Assembly (NCBI RefSeq): GCF_023101765.2
Contig: NC_064225.1
Location: forward strand, 4,898,001-4,962,000
DNA from: Spodoptera frugiperda
Lineage: Eukaryota > Arthropoda > Insecta > Lepidoptera > Noctuidae
Reading direction: 5' to 3'
DNA length: 64,000 bases
The notes below the pieces were generated by a model. That model was not told the DNA's origin, made no database searches, and worked only from the letters and a program-made list of their open reading frames with translations. The number at the start of each line of letters is the position of its first letter. Within the stretch, counting starts at the first letter, position 1. Positions 57,560 through 64,000 of the stretch are shown here, piece after piece. A program made the translations under genes and the position numbers.

Positions 57560-58689
57560 AATTAAATAGGAAACTTCTTATGTAATGTTTAAATATAATT
57601 ATTGTATTAGGTAAATTAAGATGTAATTTTATAGTTAGACTAATTATATTTATGTATAATTTACCTAATGATTTATGTATATATTTTTGTAACCATAAGT
57701 TTTTGTGTTAGTTTTAAGATTAGTGTAGTTATAAATAAGTAAAATAAAATGCTATTATTAAAAATGTATTTTTTTTTCTATTTATTTACATTTTATAGTT
57801 TAAATGTGTGGATATTTTTAAAGTGTAAACTTGAATTAGTGAATAAAATATACCTCTTAAAAACAAGGTGATTTCTTTTTTCCTACATTCTTTTCCATGA
57901 CATAAAAAAACACAATCTCTGCCCTGTCTCTTGGGAGTAGTAAGAAACTACAGAGTGGTAAATAATAACGGCTGGTGATAACCAAAGGAGTCGTAGAAAG
58001 GAAAGCTAGGTATTTTAAGGCTGGATTTCTACCTTCGTCCGTCCTCTCAACACGACCAAATGTTTTAACATACAGCCGTTAAAATAGGTGAACAAACAAA
58101 CTGCAATAAATTGGGTGAGGTTTACTGCACCTCTAAATCAATTTTGGTGAGATTTCGTAGTAACATTGCTTGAGATTCGATAATTATAGCATAGAATAGT
58201 TTTTATCTGGAAAATTGACGAGAACGGTAACAAAGCATCAGCATTCAAGTTGTGAACCTGCATCCTCTTGCATACCCTCATGCAAGCGTCCTTGATATTC
58301 GAGCGACCATGACAAACCAAAACCTTCATTACCAACAGCCTTTAAGTGGCCACTGCTGACCAAGGCCTCTTCTCGCACTCGATAGCTGGAAATTCGGTGT
58401 TTGGTAGAGATAGCTTTTGTTGTCCATATAAAGTGGAAAATCGAAACAAGGATAAATGTAAATCTAGAATACCTGGTGATCCTAGGGCATGAGGAAACGC
58501 AAGATCTCAACCAGACTGTTAGAGGTATCAACATGGCTTTACAACACATATGTATATTCAGCGTATTGGGTCTCAGCTTTTGGTGTCATGTAACTTAATT
58601 TAAATTATATTACGAACTTACTATTTTATTCATGACAAAGTTTGGCAAAAACATCTCTTTATTTTGCGAATAAAAAATATTATTTTTGA
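57560..58689. other. Spacer 14, OHP-proximal part
   Basis: OHP 3' region and a more diverged SINE remnant (about 58140-58310), then the moth repeat motif near 58350. No gene supported. Confidence 0.55.
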
Positions 58690-59335
58690 CTCACAACGAG
58701 GACTGAATATCGCAACGCATGGCGGTCTGATCGAGGAAAGCTGAAATATTCATCTGAAGTTTCTTGGGACTCACAACGAACGCTCTTGAGATGACTTTAA
58801 CACGCAATACCGTTAAAAACGCAGGAAAATTTACCGCAGTACCGGCAGGGATAGGCGACAGTGGGCGGACGGTATTGTTGATCGTGCTCAACAAGCCGCA
58901 AACACCGGCAAACTGAAGGAATTATACCATGCGACTAAATCGTTTTTAGGTGACGGCAAGTCAAGGAGGAATAAGCCTCCGAAATCAAGAACAGAAGAAC
59001 GAAAGAAGCTGGCACGTTGGCGTAAGCACTTTGAAGAGGTTTTCCGTTTATCAGTTAGAGCGTCACCTGATGCTCTAAATATTTATTCTACACTACCGCG
59101 GCTACTTTATATTGACATAGAACCACCGAAAGCAGTCCGCTCTCTTAAGATAGGCAAAGCACCAGGACTCGACCTAATTACAGCGGAAATTCTACAAACT
59201 GACTTATCCCCCGCTGTCAAAGTTCTAGACGCCTCTTTCTTATTAAGAAGATTTGAACGCAGAAGAGTTAGTTTCATTCAGACCGGTTTGGCAGTCATGG
59301 AAGCTGACCCGAAGGATTAAGCCCGAATCTTCGGG
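58690..59335 (+). mobile_element. Long LINE (RTE-like) remnant in unit 14
   Basis: Same family and segment as 27538-28260. A longer open stretch begins near 58913 (LKELYHATKSFLGDGKSRRN) and continues through ERKKLARWRKHFEEVFRLSV to KIGKAPGLDLITAEILQTDL. There is no complete endonuclease or reverse transcriptase. Confidence 0.75.
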
Positions 59336-59716
59336 TCCAAAGTGTAATCATCAATATATCAATCATTTTTGGGATTACATAATGTAAGACCACGACGAAG
59401 AAGTAAAATGACGAGCACACGACAAACATCAAAGCGATCCTTCGAAATGATTTTTCATAAATTTCCTCGATATATTAAATGACCTTATTAGTAATTGACC
59501 CATTTCTAAAGACATTTAATTTGTAAAATACTACGATAAGCTTAACGACGGTACTCTAAATTCTTCGGTCGTTAAAGTGTTCCGTAGTATATATAGTTGT
59601 AACTCATCGTTGATCCACACAGTCATCGTCGGTGGTCGGTCTTTGCTATCGAGTCTCTCTTGCTGAGTGAGCAACAGCATATTTGTAACATTTCTTTCTA
59701 TAATTATAACATCGAC
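59336..59716 (+). promoter_or_regulatory. IMPACT14 upstream region and promoter
   Basis: Promoter block at about 59563-59628 with CTCTAAATTCTTCGG (diverged from CTCCAAACTCTTTGC), TATATATA at 59588-59595 and initiator A at 59621. Confidence 0.6.
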
Positions 59717-61091
59717 ATGGAAAACATTAACTTGTTAAAACAGGTGAGTTTCGCAAACTGTAAACCAAACTAAAATTGTACATTTTTCCAACCGTACTAT
59801 TTATTTATCCATTTTCTGTTCTGTATTAGGGAGAAGAAAGAGAAGCGTTAGCTTCAATTTATGAAAAGGAGTTTCAAGCAGACAGCAGCAGTGGTACTGG
59901 GAGTTCCTACTGTATTAAGATAATAGAGAGAAACAACGAAGCCGTCATACATGTGACAATGCCCCGAGACTACCCCTCGGAGTCGCCGCCTGTCTATGTA
60001 GTATCTGCTCCGTGGGTGGACAGGAAAACCAAGGAGAGACTCCACCGCTCCTTGGACCAAATATACAAGTGAGTATATATTTGAAGTAGCTATTGTACTA
60101 ATCCAACACTTGAGTTTCCATATAGTAGCATTTAGTGATTCTTATTTACATTTTATTTAATGTCCTATAATTTTTTTTTTCAGGAAACACAAAGGTGAAA
60201 TTATAGTGTTCCGGTGGGTCGAAGAGATCCGCAACTTCTTATTTTCCGTCGAGTCCAGACAAGAGCGAAACAAGAGAACAGAGAGAAAGAAAGTCAAATC
60301 TCGTCCCGATGAATATACAAAGGCGGTAAGATATTTTAGTACCTGCAGTGTTTGTTATATTGTTAGAGAAGTGAGTGACTAATGGTTTGTGCGATTTGCA
60401 GGCAGAGTGTCCAGACATCACCCACGGAGAGGTCATCACAGATAGGAAAAGTAGCTTCCAAGGACACGCAGCTCGAGTTGGTTCTGTAGATGATGTCAAG
60501 TAAGTAGAGAACTACCTAGTCGCACCGCTTGTCTAATTCATAACGTTAATTCAAAAAGTGATGATTTAAATACGTCGTTGAATATGTTTAACCAAACCAA
60601 TTACTTTCAGAGCTGTGTTGACCAAACTCAAAATGCATCGGAAGATTGTAAACGCGAAGCACAACATGGTGGCGTACCGCATAGAACACAGAACAGCCAA
60701 AGGTGTGGAAATAGTGCAGGGGTACGATGAAGACGGCGAGGCGCACGCCGGCGGCAGGTTGTTGCACCTCTTGCAGACCAACAACTGCCTGAATACTGCG
60801 GTGGTAGTGACGCGCTGGTGAGTTTCTGTTTCACTGTTTTATGTTCTTCTTTCCGTTTGTTACTCAATGAAGTAAAGAATTTATATTATAATGCGTTGAC
60901 TGAATGTTCTCGGCCCACGTATATGTACCTAGTTGAAGTGAGTTTATTGACTCGATGGTTTGTTCCTGTTTTATTAAGTTGCTCGTCCTTGTTCCAGGTT
61001 CGGCGGCATACAAATAGGTGGCGACAGGTTCCGACACATCACCAACGCGGCGAAGCAAGCTATACAGCAAGCGGGGCTGCTCAACAAATGA
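59717..61091 (+). CDS. IMPACT: IMPACT-like protein, copy 14 (268 aa)
   Basis: Exons: 59717-59743, 59830-60068, 60184-60325, 60402-60499, 60611-60817, 60998-61091. Changes: I40, I41, V67, V72 (PWVDRK), K89. The C-terminus is GLLNK-stop, one residue short, because the end of exon 6 is altered. Last unit of the array; the frame is open. Confidence 0.9.
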
Positions 61092-63585
61092 TATTAAATG
61101 ATGATAATTTAGATTGATATAAATAAATAAATTATTGTTTTTGTATAAAAGTATTTGATTTAATGTTATGGTATATCCAATGTACTTGTTCACATCAACG
61201 TGATTAAGTAAATGACTAATTCGAATAAATACGACAAATTGACGTACTCGAAGTTAGCTCTCGACTAGATGAAACTTGACTGATATTGTAATGAGCAGGA
61301 GGCAGTAACTTTATAGTAAAGCGAGTGAGCGTAGCTCGTAGCAACTCGTAGTCAAATTGTTCGTAGCACTTAGAGCGTAGCCAGTACTATGTGACGGATG
61401 CTCGTTTCGTAGCAAAACAAATAAAACAAAGGAAGAGCTAAGATATTCTAATACCCTTAAGTACCTGAATGTTTGGATTTTCACAATTTTCTTTATGTAC
61501 CTGAACTAAACAATATGGAGTTTGAGACAGTGACTTAAAAACTTTCCATATTTACATGATTCTTCACACATCATCATAAGCCTATAAATACTTTCTGACT
61601 CTTTTTACACGGAGATACAAATAGCATTAATCACCACACTTGCTCAAAATGGATTAGTGATTTTAAACTTAGTTGCAATTAACGCTTTGACTTATGACTA
61701 TATATTATAAAGTAATTAGTAATAAATTTATTACTAAAAATAATGTATGCTAGAGAATAGTCAAAAATTCAAAATTAATCTCCATGTTAATATTTTTATT
61801 TTCCAATGTACAATACGACTCTGCACTCTGCTGCTGCTATGCTGCCATCTGTTTTGAATTATCCGCAACTGTACAACTGACTCGTATCTTATTTAAATAA
61901 ATAAATTTATCCCGTTGTAATTGATGTAAAACATTTTTTCAATCCAACACATCATATATTATAATTATAATAATACGAATTCATTGATGTCATTACAAAA
62001 GTTCTGAATTTCTTGAGAAAGTTCTAGCATCATTCGGTAGATGGCGTCTATAATTTACTCTATTGTTCAGAAGATGGCACTACGGGTATTGTGTGTACCT
62101 ACTATATTTTTCGGTAACCAAATTCTCGTTTTTTCCAGAGAAAAGTATTTTGCTCTTGTTGCCCCAAGGATTAAGACACCCGTTTTCATGCATGAGTTCG
62201 AAACCTACCAACGCAACGGCAAGAACCAATGTGAGCTTTGTCTGAGTTACATGAACTTTCTAAGATTTATTTAGACACTACGGTAAAGGAAAACGTCGCG
62301 AGAAAACCTGGGCTTATAATTTCTAATTACAAGTATGAAAACGTCGACCCGCATTAATTAAGCGTGGTGATAAATGCTCAAACCTTGTCCGCGCGAAAAT
62401 AGGCCTTTGGTCAGCAGAGGCGACTTATAAGCTTTAAGTTGGTGATGATGATCGTCAATTATTTTTTAATACGCAATAGACGAAAACAGATAATCATCCA
62501 TAGATAAGAGATATTGTGACACAGACCATCACAGTTTTTTTTATATTTGTAGAATATTATAGCTCACAACAGCTTTCTTACATCGTCCCAAATTCTCTGC
62601 TTTAGCGCAGAACTTGGAGTTGTATTCAGCGCATTAAGCAACTAGCAAATAAGTACTCCATGTAATATGCGACTCACTTTAATGCAAAAATACTAAAGAA
62701 AAAAATATTTTACGAAAGGCCAAATCTAATAGAATCTAAATGACTTAAGCAAAGGCCCAAATTACTAGATCGTAGAAATAGAACTAATTTGATACCTAAT
62801 ACCTCATGTGTGTGACCTAATGTTACTCATCTACATACGAAATGAATATCCACTTCCATAATAGTGATGTTTTATAGTTCCGTAACTATAACCGAATATC
62901 GATGAACCATGTGTACTAAGTATTATATTTATTAAAAAGCAAAGTGAAACTGATGTTTCGAATAAATTCGAGTCTTGGAGAGTTCTTAATAATGTTAAGA
63001 TTCGTTTTTAAACCGATTTGGATGAAAAAAGTGATGGCTCTCCATATGGTCTTATGACTGGTGGTTATAATTATGGTCTTATGATGAGTAATCGTTTGTA
63101 CGTTACTCTATATATACAAAAGATACAAAGGTAGATTTATATTTGGAAAAGTTGACATTAGTTACTCTGAAAAAATGTTACATTTGTAACCAAAACTGAT
63201 ACCAACAACATTAACCCTACTAAATACAACATCAATTTCGTTCCCGTATCCAAATTCGAAATAAACCTAACACCACTATTTGAAATTACATGTGAAATTA
63301 AAACGTAATATAATCACTACGTGGCGACTAATTCCTTGGAAATGTCGCGTGAAATTACTCATTCAAATTGGAGCAAAACAAAATCTATGAAATTACAAAG
63401 TTTCCGGTCCGCATTGCATTACCATAATACATCTATTACATACAATTTACATATCGTAGCGGTAATTACGCATAGTATAATCTTGTGACTAGAGATTAAA
63501 GAAAGAATTAGATATATTATGAAATTGTGCTAGTATATGGCAATAGGCTCACCCTCTATTATATAAGACTTATGACACATATGGT
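61092..63585. other. Right flank of the array, single-copy-looking DNA
   Basis: Array similarity fades after AATTCGAATAAATA at about 61230. A stretch at about 61310-61420 repeats CGTAGC/ACTCGTAG-like words. Bases about 62397-62420 contain AGGCCTTTGGTCAGCAGAGG, the complement of the moth repeat motif seen in the spacers. The rest is AT-rich. A 77-codon frame at 62041-62274 has no recognisable content and I do not call it a gene. Confidence 0.5.
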
Positions 63586-63882
63586 CTGCAGACGGCGAGC
63601 AAGGGTAGCTCATCGCCCGAATAGAACCAGACCCGTGCGTGCGACGCGTCGCGTTCCGCGCGCGTATCAAAGAGCCATCAGACCACCACAGATGGGGCCC
63701 AGCAGGGCTGATGCCTGATTCGGAGCTGCGGACTACCTAGCGGGTTTACCGGGGCTCCGGCTCGAAAAGCAGGAGAAGGAACGGGGTGGTTTTTAGTCAG
63801 TAAGAGTCTGACACTCCCTCTCGCCTCGCCCAAGGCGAGAAAAGCCATTGGATGATTTTCCCACCTCAAAAAAAAAAAAAAA
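63586..63882 (+). mobile_element. Moth SINE with poly-A tail
   Basis: 297 bases, GC-rich, with CTACCTAGCGGGTTTACCGG, TCTGACACTCCCTCTCGCC and an A15 tail. Flanked by target duplications ATGACACATATGGT (63572-63585) and ATGATACATATGGT (63883-63896), 13 of 14 identical. This clean retrotransposition signature is of a type abundant in noctuid moths. Confidence 0.9.
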
Positions 63883-63896
63883 ATGATACATATGGT

Positions 63897-64000
63897 GAAA
63901 AGTGAGTGTACATTGTAGGTGGTACGGTGGCATTACGTGCCGTAATGTGCATCTCTGCCTAAACCTTTGGGGGTAAAAGACGTGACGATACGTGCGATAG
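63897..64000. other. Window end, no feature seen
   Basis: About 100 bases following the SINE; nothing recognised. Confidence 0.4.

Larger units (their letters stand above)
3130..61230 (+). repeat. 14-unit head-to-tail array, each unit OHP gene + IMPACT-like gene
   Basis: OHP start codons lie at 3489, 7582, 11554, 15089, 18876, 22642, 26633, 30828, 35868, 40244, 44438, 49264, 53178 and 57197, giving periods of 3535-5040 bases. Every unit has the order OHP leader, OHP, spacer, IMPACT leader, six-exon IMPACT, short AT-rich intergenic. Coding regions and IMPACT introns 3 and 5 are almost identical between units. The spacers differ by indels and private insertions. The array begins with an OHP leader and ends just past the IMPACT14 3' end. 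Confidence 0.95.

Noticed and set aside
3130..61230. Bacterial-style interpretation (operons, CRISPR-like repeats)
   Set aside because: GT-AG introns, TATA/initiator promoters, AATAAA signals, mariner and SINEs show a eukaryotic nuclear locus. The repeats are 4-kb gene units.
62041..62274. 77-codon frame in the right flank
   Set aside because: No family, no promoter or homologous copy. The length is compatible with chance.
63527..63869. Short frames over 63527-63869
   Set aside because: They are inside a SINE with clear target duplications and a poly-A tail.

Overview
The window is moth nuclear DNA, AT-rich with GT-AG introns. It is most likely from a noctuid-type lepidopteran: the repeats include a SINE with a poly-A tail and 14-base target duplications (63572-63896), the 'CCACTGCTG' spacer motif common in moth repeats, mariner elements and an RTE-like LINE remnant. 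No bacterial genes, rRNA, tRNA or CRISPR array are visible.

About 58 kb of the 64 kb (roughly 3130-61230) is one head-to-tail array of 14 units of about 3.5-5 kb, all on the plus strand. Each unit holds two genes. Gene A is a single-exon gene for a 104- or 120-residue predicted helical protein that I do not recognise (called the orphan helical protein, OHP). Gene B is a six-exon gene for a 268-270-residue IMPACT/YIH1-type protein, with an N-terminal RWD domain and a C-terminal Impact (UPF0029) domain. Proteins of this family bind GCN1 and hold back the kinase GCN2. All 14 OHP frames are open. Eleven of the 14 IMPACT copies look intact. Copy 8 has a mariner in exon 6, copy 9 lacks exons 1-4 and carries the same mariner, and copy 13 has a one-base frameshift in exon 2.

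Left of the array, on the minus strand, lies an intronless ALYREF-like gene (mRNA-export adaptor; RRM plus C-terminal UAP56-binding motif), with a decayed partial copy at the window edge. Its 5' leader is an inverted, nearly identical copy of the leader of the first OHP gene. The IMPACT leader is a more diverged relative of the same module. Three unrelated proteins therefore appear to share one ancestral promoter/leader.

The OHP-to-IMPACT spacers hold a decayed tRNA-type SINE, moth repeat motifs and a LINE reverse-transcriptase remnant kept to different extents. Unit-specific insertions are a small MITE-like element (unit 4), a SINE-like element in IMPACT6 intron 1, two mariners (units 8 and 9) and a nested foldback/MADF-domain element with a perfect 122-bp palindrome (unit 11). 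After 61230 the DNA is single-copy-looking, with only repeat remnants.

The simplest reading is a two-gene cassette amplified by unequal exchange and homogenised by conversion, most strongly around IMPACT exon 5-intron 5. What the pair does together is unknown. Amplification of a GCN2-pathway regulator with a fast-varying helical partner, under a leader shared with an RNA-export factor, is the most interesting part of the window.
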